A stretch of 64,000 nucleotides of DNA, taken from Crenobacter cavernae. Lineage in GTDB: Bacteria; Pseudomonadota; Gammaproteobacteria; Burkholderiales; Chromobacteriaceae. Within the stretch, counting starts at the first letter, position 1; each line of letters opens with the position of its first letter. Shown here in pieces: positions 50,748-59,397 of this stretch. Under the pieces are notes generated by a model. The model did not search any database. It had not been told where the DNA came from and saw only the letters and a list, made by a program, of their open reading frames with translations. The position numbers and the translations under genes are program-made. The stretch is from the NCBI RefSeq assembly GCF_003355495.1, contig NZ_CP031337.1:1121001-1185000 (forward strand). Direction: 5' to 3'.

Positions 50748-51278
50748 ATGCCGGATTACCGCCGCCTCTGGCATCCCGGTGGGACCTATTTCTTCACCGT
50801 CAATTTGCTGTGCCGCCACGACAACGACCTGCTCGTCCGCCATATCGACGTGTTGCGGCAGGCGGTGCGCGACGTCCGCCAACGCCATCCCTTTCATATC
50901 CATGGTTGGGTGGTGCTGCCGGACCACTTGCATTGCGTGATCGAACTGCCTGCCGGCGACAGCGATTTCGCCACCCGCTGGTTTCTCATCAAGGCCGGCT
51001 TTTCCCGGATGATGCCCCGGGGAGAAGGGCGGTCGGCGTCACGCCGGCGGCGCGGCGAGCGCGGTATCTGGCAACGCCGCTACTGGGAACACCTGATCCG
51101 CGACGAGGCGGATTACCGCGCCCACCTCGATTACGCCCATATCAACCCGGTGAAACATGGCCTGGTGTCGCGCGTGGCCGATTGGCCGTACTCGACGTTT
51201 CACCACTGGGTGGAGCGGGGCGTGTATCCAGTGGATTGGGGCGGTGGCTTGGAAGGGCGGGTGGATGGCGAGGATTGA
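50748..51278 (+). CDS. REP-associated tyrosine transposase (RAYT, Y1/IS200-like)
   Basis: 176 aa. RLWHPGGTYFFTVNLLCR is the RAYT opening. The HUH-type single-strand nuclease site is HGWVVLPDHLHCVIELP. The C-terminal RYWEHLIRDEADYRAHLDYAHINPVKHGLVSRVADWPYSTFH is the family signature. RAYTs are domesticated single-copy nucleases that mobilise or process REP sequences. Here REP-like repeats flank the gene on both sides. Confidence 0.93.
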   Translation: MPDYRRLWHPGGTYFFTVNLLCRHDNDLLVRHIDVLRQAVRDVRQRHPFHIHGWVVLPDHLHCVIELPAGDSDFATRWFLIKAGFSRMMPRGEGRSASRRRRGERGIWQRRYWEHLIRDEADYRAHLDYAHINPVKHGLVSRVADWPYSTFHHWVERGVYPVDWGGGLEGRVDGED

Positions 51279-51284
51279 TCGGAT

Positions 51285-51360
51285 GGTGCAATGCGGCTGC
51301 GCCTTATTGCCACCCTACTTGCTTCCTTCGGTGCAATGCGCTGCGCTTATTGCACCCTAC
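51285..51360 (+). repeat. two tandem REP-like sequences right of the RAYT gene
   Basis: Copy 1 at 51285-51318 (GGTGCAATGCGGCTGCGCC then TTATTGCCACCCTAC) and copy 2 at 51329-51360 (GGTGCAATGCGCTGCGC then TTATTGCACCCTAC). A partial CTGCACCCTACG follows at 51364-51375. Confidence 0.82.
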
Positions 51361-51445
51361 TCTCTGCACCCTACGTATCCAACTAAGCCACTGATCCCGC
51401 TATACTTCCGCGCTTTGTTCCATCCCGCACGCCTGAGGACTTCGC

Positions 51446-53422
51446 ATGAGCCTGCCCGCTCACCAGCTTGAATTGTTGTCGCCCGCCAAGACCGTCGAGA
51501 TCGGCCGCGAGGCGATTCTGCACGGGGCGGACGCGGTCTATATCGGCGGGCCGAGCTTCGGCGCGCGGCACAACGCGTGCAACGAGGTCAGCGAGATCGC
51601 CAAACTGGTGAAGTTCGCGCACCGCTACCACGCGCGCATCTTCACCACGCTGAACACCATCCTGCACGACGCCGAGCTCGAGCCGGCGCGCAAGCTGATC
51701 TGGCAACTGTACGACGCCGGCGTCGACGCGCTGATCATTCAGGATATGGGCATTCTCGAGATGGACCTGCCGCCTATCCAGCTGCACGCGTCGACGCAGT
51801 GCGACATCCGCACCGCCGAGAAAGGGCGATTCCTGTCCGATGCCGGTTTCTCGCAGATCGTGCTCGCGCGCGAGCTGACCATCCCGCAGATCAGGAAGGT
51901 CCACGACGCGGTCGGCACCGATGCCACGATCGAATACTTCATCCACGGCGCGCTGTGCGTCGCCTTCTCCGGCCAGTGCTACATCAGCCACGCCGACAAC
52001 GGCCGCAGCGCCAACCGCGGCGACTGCTCGCAGGCCTGTCGCCTGCCGTACACGCTTACCGACGCCTCGGGCGGCGTGGTGGCGTTCGACAAGCATCTGC
52101 TGTCGATGAAGGACAACAACCAGACGGCGAACATGGAAGCGCTGATCGACGCCGGCGTGCGCTCGTTCAAGATCGAGGGGCGCTACAAGGACGTCAGCTA
52201 CGTCAAGAACATCACCGCGCACTACCGGCTGCTGCTCGACGAGATCCTCGAAACGCGCCCGGAGCTGGCGCGCGCTTCCAGCGGCACGAGCGAGATCTAC
52301 TTCAGCCCGAACCCGGACAAGACCTTCAACCGCGGCAGCACCGACTACTTCGCGACCGGCCGCAAGGAGGACATCGGCGCGTTCGATTCGCCGAAGTTCG
52401 TCGGCGTGCCGATCGGCCACGTCACGCGCGTCGGGCAAGACTGGCTCGAACTGGAAACGCCGGAGACGCTCGCCAACGGCGACGGCCTCAACACCATGCG
52501 CAAGCGCGAAGTGGTCGGCGTGCAGGCCAATACGGTGGAGAAGGTTGGCCGAGGCGAGGACGGCGACGTCTGGCGCGTGTGGCCTAACGACGCGCGCGAG
52601 GCGCTGTCCGGGCTCAAGGTCGGCGCGACGATCAACCGCAACCGTGACCACGCGTGGGAGCTCGGTTTGCTCAAGAAGTCGGCCGAGCGCCGCGTCGGCG
52701 TGTGGCTGAGCCTCGCCGATCACGCCGATGGCCTGATACTTACGATCACCGACGAAGACGGCTGTACCGCGACGGCCTCGGCCAACCTTGTTCTCGAGCC
52801 GGCGCGCGACGCGGCGAAAGCACAGGCGGGTCTCGCCGACAGCCTCGCCAAGCTCGGCAACACGATGTTCTTCGCGCACGACGTGAGCCTGAATCTGCAG
52901 CAAGCGTGGTTCGTGCCGGCGTCCGCGATCAACGCGCTGCGCCGCGACGCGGTCGAGCAACTCGAAGCCGTGCGTATCAAAGCGTGGCCGCGCCAGCCGC
53001 GCAAGGCCCCGGTAGAGCCGCCGGTCGCCTACCCGGAGACGACGCTCTCCTACCTCGCAAACGTCTATAACAGCCTGGCTTGGCAGTTCTACAAGAAGCA
53101 CGGTGTAGAGGTGATCGACGCCGCCTACGAGGCGCACCAGGAGGAGGGCGAGGTCAGCCTGATGATCACCAAGCACTGCCTGCGCTTCTCGTACAACTTG
53201 TGTCCTAAGCAGGCCAAGGGCGTGAAGGGCGTGATGGGCCAGGTGCGCGCCGAGCCGATGACGCTGAAGACCGGCAACGAGACCTACACGCTGAAGTTCG
53301 ACTGCAAGCCGTGCGAGATGCACGTGATGGGCACGATGAAGAAGCACATCCTCGCGTCGCCGCCGCCGTCGGCGCTGCCTGCGAGCGCGCCTATCACCTT
53401 CTTCAAGCAGCGGCCGCAGTAA
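51446..53422 (+). CDS. rlhA: U32-family protein, 23S rRNA C2501 hydroxylase-like (RlhA/YdcP)
   Basis: 658 aa, the size of E. coli RlhA (YdcP), and longer than TrhP/UbiU-type U32 proteins. N-terminal ELLSPAKTVEIGREAILHGADAVYIGG is the U32 opening. The family signature is IEYFIHGALCVAFSGQCYIS, with cysteines in NRGDCSQACRLPY that bind an iron-sulfur cluster. A collagenase-like C-terminal domain has CLRFSYNLCPKQ and FDCKPCEMHV. RlhA hydroxylates C2501 of 23S rRNA. Two copies of the TTGGCCGAG motif lie in the coding sequence (near 52544 and 52780). Confidence 0.87.
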   Translation: MSLPAHQLELLSPAKTVEIGREAILHGADAVYIGGPSFGARHNACNEVSEIAKLVKFAHRYHARIFTTLNTILHDAELEPARKLIWQLYDAGVDALIIQDMGILEMDLPPIQLHASTQCDIRTAEKGRFLSDAGFSQIVLARELTIPQIRKVHDAVGTDATIEYFIHGALCVAFSGQCYISHADNGRSANRGDCSQACRLPYTLTDASGGVVAFDKHLLSMKDNNQTANMEALIDAGVRSFKIEGRYKDVSYVKNITAHYRLLLDEILETRPELARASSGTSEIYFSPNPDKTFNRGSTDYFATGRKEDIGAFDSPKFVGVPIGHVTRVGQDWLELETPETLANGDGLNTMRKREVVGVQANTVEKVGRGEDGDVWRVWPNDAREALSGLKVGATINRNRDHAWELGLLKKSAERRVGVWLSLADHADGLILTITDEDGCTATASANLVLEPARDAAKAQAGLADSLAKLGNTMFFAHDVSLNLQQAWFVPASAINALRRDAVEQLEAVRIKAWPRQPRKAPVEPPVAYPETTLSYLANVYNSLAWQFYKKHGVEVIDAAYEAHQEEGEVSLMITKHCLRFSYNLCPKQAKGVKGVMGQVRAEPMTLKTGNETYTLKFDCKPCEMHVMGTMKKHILASPPPSALPASAPITFFKQRPQ

Positions 53423-53519
53423 GCCACCGCCTCCGAGCTCGGCCAAGCTTGCCCCGAGCTGGGTCGAGTTCACGGGCGGGGCCGCTCGATTGATTCCCCC
53501 TAATTCGCAGGAAACCGCC

Positions 53520-53906
53520 GTGTACGCCGATATCAATAATCTGGACACCTGGAGCCGCTACAAGTCCGGCATGTGCCGCGACTGCGTGAGCGCCTGCTGT
53601 ACCATGCCGGTGGAAGTGAAACTGAGCGATCTGATCCGTCTCGGTATTGCCGACGAGTTCGAACTGGGTGAGCCGATCAAGTCGGTTGCCAAGCGCTTGA
53701 TGAAGGACGGTATCGTCCAGCATTTCAACTTCAAGAGCGGGCGCTTCACCCTGGCGCAGCGCATCAATGGCGACTGCCTGTATCTGGATGCCAAGAGCCG
53801 CTTGTGCACGGTCTATGAGCAGCGTCCGGATACCTGTCGCAATCATCCGCAGATCGGCCCCAAGCCCGGTTACTGCGCCTTTACGCCGACCCCGCAGCGC
53901 CGCTGA
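53520..53906 (+). CDS. YkgJ-family zinc/iron-chelating cysteine-cluster protein
   Basis: 128 aa. Cysteine cluster: CRDCVSACCTMPVEV, then GDCLYLDAKSRLCTVYEQRPDTCRNHPQIGPKPGYC, matching the YkgJ/CxxCxxxCC family thought to bind Zn or Fe-S. GTG 53520 is preceded by AGGAAA and fits the family N-terminus better than TTG 53490. Function unknown. Stands alone after the U32 gene. Confidence 0.88.
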   Translation: MYADINNLDTWSRYKSGMCRDCVSACCTMPVEVKLSDLIRLGIADEFELGEPIKSVAKRLMKDGIVQHFNFKSGRFTLAQRINGDCLYLDAKSRLCTVYEQRPDTCRNHPQIGPKPGYCAFTPTPQRR

Positions 53907-54003
53907 CTGTGGCGGCCGACCCCCGACACCGTCAGGCTCGGCCGGCCTATAAGCGGACGCCGGCCGCGGTAAACTGTCGGCCCTTACGAATGCCATTCCC
54001 GCC

Positions 54004-54279
54004 ATGAGCCAAGTCAACAACCCCCTGCACGGCGTGACGCTGGAGAAGATGCTCACCGAGCTGGTGGCCGCCTACGGCTGGCCGACGCTCGGTCAACGCA
54101 TCGCGATCCGCTGCTTCACGCACGACCCGAGCATCAAGTCGAGCCTGACCTTCCTGCGCCGCACGCCGTGGGCGCGCCAGCAGGTCGAGGACCTGTATAT
54201 CCGCTTCAAGCAGGACGACGCGAAGGCCCGACCGCCGACCAAGCTGTTTGCCAAGCCGAAGCCGCCGGAGCGCGGCTGA
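54004..54279 (+). CDS. VF530/DUF2132 DNA-binding protein
   Basis: 91 aa. Carries the near-invariant family text NPLHGVTLEKMLTELVAAYGWPTLGQRIAIRCF and PSIKSSLTFLRRTPWARQQVEDLYI. Members are small, single-domain proteins reported to bind DNA (VF530 of Vibrio), role unclear. Single gene, followed by a lone CTCGGCCAAGC motif and the convergent lysR. Confidence 0.92.
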   Translation: MSQVNNPLHGVTLEKMLTELVAAYGWPTLGQRIAIRCFTHDPSIKSSLTFLRRTPWARQQVEDLYIRFKQDDAKARPPTKLFAKPKPPERG

Positions 54280-54302
54280 GCGCTCGGCCAAGCTTGAACG
54301 CG

Positions 54303-55175
54303 TCAGCCCGCGTGGCCGGTCGCCTCGGCGCACAGCGTCTTAAGCCTTTCGGCCAGCTCGATCACGCGGCGCGGCACGTCGGCGCGCAGGTGCAGCGCAA
54401 GCTCCAGCGCCGGCAGGTCGGCGAAGCCCTCGTCGGCCCCCAGCCGCCTATGTCCCGGCAGCGCGAGCCTCGACGGCAGCACGCTGACGCCGAGCCCGTC
54501 GGCGACCGCCGAACGGATGCTGGCGAGGCTCGCGCTGCTGTAGCCGATGCGCCAGCGCCGGCCGACGCTCTCGAGCGAGTGGATCATTTCGTCGCGGTAC
54601 AGCCCGCCCGGCGGAAACGCCACCAGCGGTAGCGGGTCGCGCTCGTGCGTCGGTTCGGCGAGGCTGTCCAGCCACGCCAGCGGCTCGGGCCAGACGGCGT
54701 GGCCCGGCGCGTGCCCCGGGCGCTGCTTGACCAGTACCAGGTCGTAGTCGCCCGAGCAGAATTGCCGCCACAGCGTGTTGCTGAGGCCGCTGGTGACCTC
54801 GAGCCGGATCGCCGGGTGCGCGCGCGCGAACGCGGCCAGCGCCGGCGTCAGCGCATCGGACGCGAAGTCTTCCGGCACGCCGATGCGCACCTCGCCTTCG
54901 GCGTGGCCCTCGCGCAACTGTTCGACCGCCTCGTCCATCAGGCCCAAGAGACGGCGCGCGTAGCCGAGCAGGCGCTCGCCGTCGTCGGTGGCGACCACGT
55001 AGCGGCCGCCGCGGTCGACCAGCTGGCAGCCGAGCTGTTCCTCGAGCCGCCTGAGCTGCTGGCTTACGGTCGACTGGCTCAGGTGCACGCGCTCGCCGGC
55101 GCGCGTGAAGCTGCCGCTCTCCACCACCGCGACGAAGCTCTTCAGCAGCAAGGGATCGATCAGCGTCGTCGTCAT
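54303..55175 (-). CDS. LysR-family transcription regulator
   Basis: 290 aa. HTH at residues 5-65 (LLKSFVAVVESGSFTRAGERVHLSQSTVSQQLRRLE) and a substrate-binding domain of the LysR/PBP2 type. Start chosen at ATG 55175 (MTTTLIDP). Divergent from the deaminase-MFS pair 124 bp away, which it likely controls. Effector unknown. Confidence 0.92.
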   Translation of the reverse strand: MTTTLIDPLLLKSFVAVVESGSFTRAGERVHLSQSTVSQQLRRLEEQLGCQLVDRGGRYVVATDDGERLLGYARRLLGLMDEAVEQLREGHAEGEVRIGVPEDFASDALTPALAAFARAHPAIRLEVTSGLSNTLWRQFCSGDYDLVLVKQRPGHAPGHAVWPEPLAWLDSLAEPTHERDPLPLVAFPPGGLYRDEMIHSLESVGRRWRIGYSSASLASIRSAVADGLGVSVLPSRLALPGHRRLGADEGFADLPALELALHLRADVPRRVIELAERLKTLCAEATGHAG

Positions 55176-55299
55176 TGGTTTTTCCACTGGTGATTAGTTG
55201 GACATTTCATTTCTGAATGATAGCGCGCGCTCTTAGACTTCCGGCAGGGCCGCGATGCGGCCGTCTTCATTGAACCCAGATTGCGCGCGAGGAGCGACG

Positions 55300-55764
55300 A
55301 TGACGATGCACGAAGCCTATTTGCAGGAAGCGCTGCGGCTGGCCGAAGCCAACGTCGACGCCGGCGGCCAGCCGTTCGGCGCGGTGCTGGTGAAGGACGG
55401 GCTGTTGATCGCCACCGGCGTCAACGGCATCGACGCCAGCCACGACCCGACCAGCCATTCCGAGATCGAGGCGATCCGCGCCGCCAGCCGCCGTCTCGGC
55501 ACGCCCGACCTGTCCGGCTCGCAGATGTACGCCAGCGGTTTTCCGTGCGCGATGTGCCTGGCGGCGATGTACCAGGCCGGCGTCGAGGCGGTCTACTACG
55601 CCTACGGCGAGGAGGACGGCGCCGCCTACGGCCTGCCGACCGCGCCGCTCTACCAGGTGCTCGGCCAACCCTTCGCCAAGCAGCCGATGCCGCTGGTGCC
55701 GGTGGCCTTGCCGTTGCCCGAGCCGCACCTGTACCGCCGCTGGCAGGAGACGTGTCATGGCTGA
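55300..55764 (+). CDS. nucleoside/nucleobase deaminase (CMP/dCMP-type zinc deaminase)
   Basis: 154 aa. Catalytic HSE in DPTSHSEIEAIR and zinc-binding PCAMC in GFPCAMCLAAMY, the guanine deaminase/TadA-like arrangement (H-x-E...PCxxC). GAGGAG lies 5 bases before ATG 55300, which fixes the start. Overlaps the next MFS gene by 8 bp, so both are translated together. The pair may salvage or detoxify a purine or pyrimidine base. Exact base unknown. Confidence 0.9.
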   Translation: MTMHEAYLQEALRLAEANVDAGGQPFGAVLVKDGLLIATGVNGIDASHDPTSHSEIEAIRAASRRLGTPDLSGSQMYASGFPCAMCLAAMYQAGVEAVYYAYGEEDGAAYGLPTAPLYQVLGQPFAKQPMPLVPVALPLPEPHLYRRWQETCHG

Positions 55765-56980
55765 GACCGGAGCGGGCTGCGTCGCCGTCGAAGCCCCGCG
55801 CACGGGCGAGGTGTCGCTCGCCGCGCTGGCCCTGCTGGTGCTGGTGGGGCTGAATCTGCGGCCCTTCCTGACCTCGGTCGGCCCGGTGCTCGAGATGGTG
55901 CGCGCCGACACCGGCCTCGGCTATCAAACCGCCGCGGTACTGACGACGCTGCCCTTCGTGCTGATGGGCGTGCTCGCCTTCGCCGGGATCGGGATCGCGC
56001 GGCGCTTCGGCGAGACGCGTGCACTCATGGCGGCGCTGGCGCTGCTGGCTCTCGGCTGCGCGTCGCGCGCGTGGGTCGGCGACGCGGCCGGGCTGATCGC
56101 CGGAGCGGGCGTCGCCGGCACCGGGGTCGCGGCGATCCAGGCCTTGATGCCGGGCGTCGCCAAGCGCTGGTTTCCCGAGCGCGTGACGCTGGCGATGGGG
56201 CTCTATTCGGCGGCGCTGGTCGGCGGCGGCGCGCTCGGTGCGCTGGCGAGCCCCTGGCTGGCCTCGCACGGCGGCTGGCGGCTCGGGCTGGCGGTGTGGT
56301 CGCCGATGGCGCTCTTCGCGCTCGTCCTGTGGCTGATACGCGCGCCAGTCGCCTTGCCGGTCGCCGTCGGCGGCCCCGTCCCGGTGTCGGTGATGCGCTT
56401 TTTCCGCAATCGGCGCGCGTGGCAGCTGGCGGCCTACTTCGGCCTGGCCAACAGCGGCTACTCGAGCCTGGTCGCGTGGCTGCCGTCGTTCTACCGGCAA
56501 GAGGGGCTGAGCCTGCAGGCGTCGGGCAACCTGCTCGCGTGGATGGCGCTGTTCCAGGCGACGGCGGCGTTCGCGTTGCCGATGCTCGCCCGCAGGAGCG
56601 CCGACCGCCGCGGCGCGTTGTGGCTGGCGATGGCGCTGCAGGGTGCGGGTTTCGCCGGCCTGGCTTTCGCGCCTTACGCCGCGCCGTGGCTGTGGGTGGC
56701 GCTGGCGGGTTTCGGCCTCGGTGGTTTCTTCTCGCTGAGCCTGATCGTCAGCCTCGACCACCTGCCCGGTGCGCAAGGCGCAGGCGCCTTGGCGGCGTTC
56801 GTGCAGGGCGCGGGCTTTCTGATCGCGGCGAGCGGCCCGTGGCTGATCGGCTGGCTGTGCGACACCGGCGGCAGCTTCACCACCGGCTGGTCTATCCACC
56901 TCGGCGTGGTGGCGGCGATGGCCGCGCTGACCTACGTGTTTTCGCCGGCGAGCTACCGGCGCAGCATGGAAGGCGTGTGA
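55757..56980 (+). CDS. MFS transporter, CynX/NimT family
   Basis: 407-aa membrane protein with about 12 helices. Opening LAALALLVLVGLNLRPFLTSVGPVLEMVRADTGLGYQTAAVLTTLPFVLMGVLAF is typical of the cyanate/CynX-NimT group (the NLRP motif). Other segments: MPGVAKRWFPERVTLAMGLYSAALVGGGALGALAS. Coupled to the deaminase and therefore probably carries its substrate or product. Confidence 0.9.
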   Translation: MAETGAGCVAVEAPRTGEVSLAALALLVLVGLNLRPFLTSVGPVLEMVRADTGLGYQTAAVLTTLPFVLMGVLAFAGIGIARRFGETRALMAALALLALGCASRAWVGDAAGLIAGAGVAGTGVAAIQALMPGVAKRWFPERVTLAMGLYSAALVGGGALGALASPWLASHGGWRLGLAVWSPMALFALVLWLIRAPVALPVAVGGPVPVSVMRFFRNRRAWQLAAYFGLANSGYSSLVAWLPSFYRQEGLSLQASGNLLAWMALFQATAAFALPMLARRSADRRGALWLAMALQGAGFAGLAFAPYAAPWLWVALAGFGLGGFFSLSLIVSLDHLPGAQGAGALAAFVQGAGFLIAASGPWLIGWLCDTGGSFTTGWSIHLGVVAAMAALTYVFSPASYRRSMEGV

Positions 56981-57007
56981 GGCGGGGCCGGGCAGGCTCG
57001 GTCAAAC

Positions 57008-57036
57008 AAAAACGGCAGCCGTGAGGCTGCCGTTTT
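57008..57036. terminator. bidirectional terminator between the MFS and SurE-like genes
   Basis: AAAAACGGCAGCC/GGCTGCCGTTTT hairpin with A- and T-rich flanks. Confidence 0.88.
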
Positions 57037-57054
57037 GCGTTGGCGCGGTGAAGA

Positions 57055-57462
57055 TCAGAACGCGTACACGTCGACGATGCGGCTGCCGTTGCCGGCGACC
57101 AGGCGCAGCTTCGCCGGCACGGCGTTGCCGGCCGGCACGAGCGCCAGGCCGTCGTAGCTGCCGTCGTCGGCGCCGACGCCGGTGGCGCCGTCGGTCAGCG
57201 TGCCCTTGGCGACCGCGCGCTCGGCGCTGTTCACCGCCGGGACGGCTTTCAGGAAGTCCATCGAACCGCCCTTGCCGGACTGGTTGTCGACCGGGCTGGA
57301 CACGATCACGTTGTGGCCGGCGGTCTTAAGCCTCGATTGCAGCGCGCGGAGGTTGGCGGCGGTGAAGCCGTCGTCGTTGCACAGCAGGATGTTCAAGGCG
57401 TGCGCGGGCTGGCCGAGCGCGGCCAACAGCGGCAGGCAGAGGAGGGCGTGCCTGGCGTTCAT
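57055..57462 (-). CDS. exported, truncated SurE-like protein
   Basis: 135 aa. Signal peptide (MNARHALLCLPLLAALGQPAHA) then ILLCNDDGFTAANLRALQSRLKTAGHNVIVSSPVDNQSGKGGS, with the SurE metal motif NDDG and the S..NQSG motif. SurE nucleotidases are about 250 aa; here only the N-terminal half is present, ending GSRIVDVYAF just before a terminator. It could be a natural periplasmic short form or a degraded gene. Catalysis would need the missing C-terminal region. Confidence 0.72.
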   Translation of the reverse strand: MNARHALLCLPLLAALGQPAHALNILLCNDDGFTAANLRALQSRLKTAGHNVIVSSPVDNQSGKGGSMDFLKAVPAVNSAERAVAKGTLTDGATGVGADDGSYDGLALVPAGNAVPAKLRLVAGNGSRIVDVYAF

Positions 57463-57665
57463 GTTTTTCTATCGCAGGTTGGATGGCCGCACGAGGATAT
57501 TGTCTTTGTATGAAGCTATTTGAACGGTCGCGCGACAGATCGATGAAGTAAAAATGACATAAGCACCATTTACATCACAAAACAACGCAAACAGGGTGGC
57601 GCTTTGCCGGGCGTCCGGCTATCGTCAAGAAGTATGCTTTTTGGATATGTGAAAGGGATTTCGCC

Positions 57666-58475
57666 ATGAACGGTATCAACTGGAGCCACTGGACCGACGT
57701 CGCGATCCAGGTCGGCCTCAACCTCGTCGCCGCGATCGTGCTGTGGCTGGTCGGCCGCTGGCTGATCGGGCTCGCGACGCGGCTGCTCGATGTGCAGCTG
57801 GAAAAACGCGGGCTCGACCCGACGCTGCGCCGCTACGCGCATTCCTTCCTGTCGGTCACGCTGACCATCGTGCTGATCGTCGCCATCCTCGGCTTCTTCG
57901 GCGTCGAGACGACGACCTTCGCCGCGCTGATCGCCGCCGCCGGCGTCGCCGTCGGCCTGGCGTGGAGCGGCTTGCTCGCCAACTTCGCCGCCGGGCTGTT
58001 CCTGATCACGCTGCGCCCGTTCAAGGTCGGCGATGTCATCAGCGCCGCCGGCGTGACCGGCCAGGTGGTCGAGATCGGCCTGTTCGCGACGGTGATCAAC
58101 ACGCCGGACAACGTGCGCACCATCGTCGGCAACAACAAGCTGTTCTCCGACAACATCCAGAACTTCTCGGCCAACCCGGTGCGCCGCGTCGACCTGAAGG
58201 CGCAGCTGGCGAACAGCGCCGACCACGCCGGCGCGATAGGGCTGCTGGCCGATAGGCTGAAGGCAGTGCCCAACGTGCTCGCCAGCCCGGCGCCCGATGT
58301 CGCGCTGCTCGAATTCACGCCGCTCGGCCCGGTGCTGGCGGTACGCCCGTACTGCCACCCCGACCACTACTGGCAGGTCTACTTCGACACCAACAGGCTG
58401 ATCCGCGAGGAACTCGGCCGCGCCGGCTTCCCGGCGCCCGAGCAGGCGATGGTGGTGCGCCAGCAAGCCGTCTGA
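57666..58475 (+). CDS. small-conductance mechanosensitive channel, MscS family
   Basis: 269 aa. Three helices in the first 130 residues, the last (TTTFAALIAAAGVAVGLAWSGLLANFAAGLFLITLRPF) being the glycine/alanine-rich pore helix of MscS. Then the beta domain KVGDVISAAGVTGQVVEIGLFATVINTPDN and an alpha/beta C-terminus. Releases solutes upon membrane tension. Single gene; ends before a motif-pair terminator. Confidence 0.94.
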   Translation: MNGINWSHWTDVAIQVGLNLVAAIVLWLVGRWLIGLATRLLDVQLEKRGLDPTLRRYAHSFLSVTLTIVLIVAILGFFGVETTTFAALIAAAGVAVGLAWSGLLANFAAGLFLITLRPFKVGDVISAAGVTGQVVEIGLFATVINTPDNVRTIVGNNKLFSDNIQNFSANPVRRVDLKAQLANSADHAGAIGLLADRLKAVPNVLASPAPDVALLEFTPLGPVLAVRPYCHPDHYWQVYFDTNRLIREELGRAGFPAPEQAMVVRQQAV

Positions 58476-58479
58476 GGCG

Positions 58480-58517
58480 AGGCTCGGCCAAGCTTTGAAG
58501 GTTGGCCGAGCCTTTTG
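58480..58517 (+). terminator. terminator formed by an inverted TTGGCCGAG motif pair after mscS
   Basis: AGGCTCGGCCAA (58480-58491) pairs with TTGGCCGAGCCT (58502-58513), then TTTT. Confidence 0.82.
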
Positions 58518-58596
58518 CGACCGGCTCGGGATACGGGCCGGGCCCCGCTGCGGCTGCGCCGTCTACACTGAAACGTCGTCAGCAAGGAGAAACGCT

Positions 58597-59205
58597 ATGA
58601 AACTGTATTACGCACCGGGTGCCTGCTCGCTTTCGCCGCACATCGCGCTCATCGAATCCGGTCTGCCTTTCGACACCGAGCGCGTCGATCTGCGTGCGCA
58701 GCCGCACACCACCGAAAGCGGTAACGACTACGCGACGATCAACCCCAAGGGCTACGTGCCGGCGCTCGCGCTCGACAACGGCGAGGTGCTGACCGAGGCT
58801 GCGGTGGTCGTGCAGTACGTCGCCGACCGCGCGCCGGAAAAACACCTGGCACCGCCGGCCGGCACCATTGAGCGCTACCGGCTGCAGGAATGGCTGAACT
58901 TCATCTCGGCCGAGATCCACAAGGGTTTCGGCCCGTTCTGGAGCCCGGCCACGCCGCAGGAACAGAAGGACGCGGCGTGGGCGCGGCTGTCGCAGCGTTT
59001 TGCCTGGGTCGAACAGCAACTGGCCGGCAAGGACTACCTGATGGGCCCGTTCAGCGTCGCCGACGGCTACCTGTTCACCATCCTCAACTGGACCGGCTAC
59101 CACAAGCTGTCGCTCGACCCCTGGCCGGGCCTCAAGGCCTATATGGCGCGCGTCGCCGCGCGGCCGGCGGTCGTGCAGGCGCTGAAGGACGAAGGTCTCG
59201 CCTGA
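58597..59205 (+). CDS. gstA: glutathione S-transferase, beta class
   Basis: 202 aa. MKLYYAPGACSLSPHIALIE contains the beta-class catalytic Cys at residue 10. NPKGYVPALALDNGEVLTEAAVVVQYVAD is the glutathione-binding region. The C-terminal helical domain includes FSVADGYLFTILNW. AAGGAGAAACGCT lies before ATG 58597, so the upstream extension was rejected. Length typical (about 201-203 aa). Confidence 0.94.
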   Translation: MKLYYAPGACSLSPHIALIESGLPFDTERVDLRAQPHTTESGNDYATINPKGYVPALALDNGEVLTEAAVVVQYVADRAPEKHLAPPAGTIERYRLQEWLNFISAEIHKGFGPFWSPATPQEQKDAAWARLSQRFAWVEQQLAGKDYLMGPFSVADGYLFTILNWTGYHKLSLDPWPGLKAYMARVAARPAVVQALKDEGLA

Positions 59206-59225
59206 ACCGCCGTTCTGGTCATCGT

Positions 59226-59250
59226 GACGCCCCGCTTTGCGGGGCGTTTT
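59226..59250 (+). terminator. terminator of gstA
   Basis: ACGCCCCGC / GCGGGGCGT hairpin followed by TTT. Confidence 0.85.
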
Positions 59251-59397
59251 CATTGCCGCGCGCCGGCGGCCCGTCATCCGGCTTGTCAAGATACAAATAT
59301 GAAAAACGTTTATTATTATTAGTGTGTTATGTAAATGGAATTTTTGAGCTATAACGGCAGACATGATCGTCACGTGGCCAAGGGCCGGGGGGGAAAG

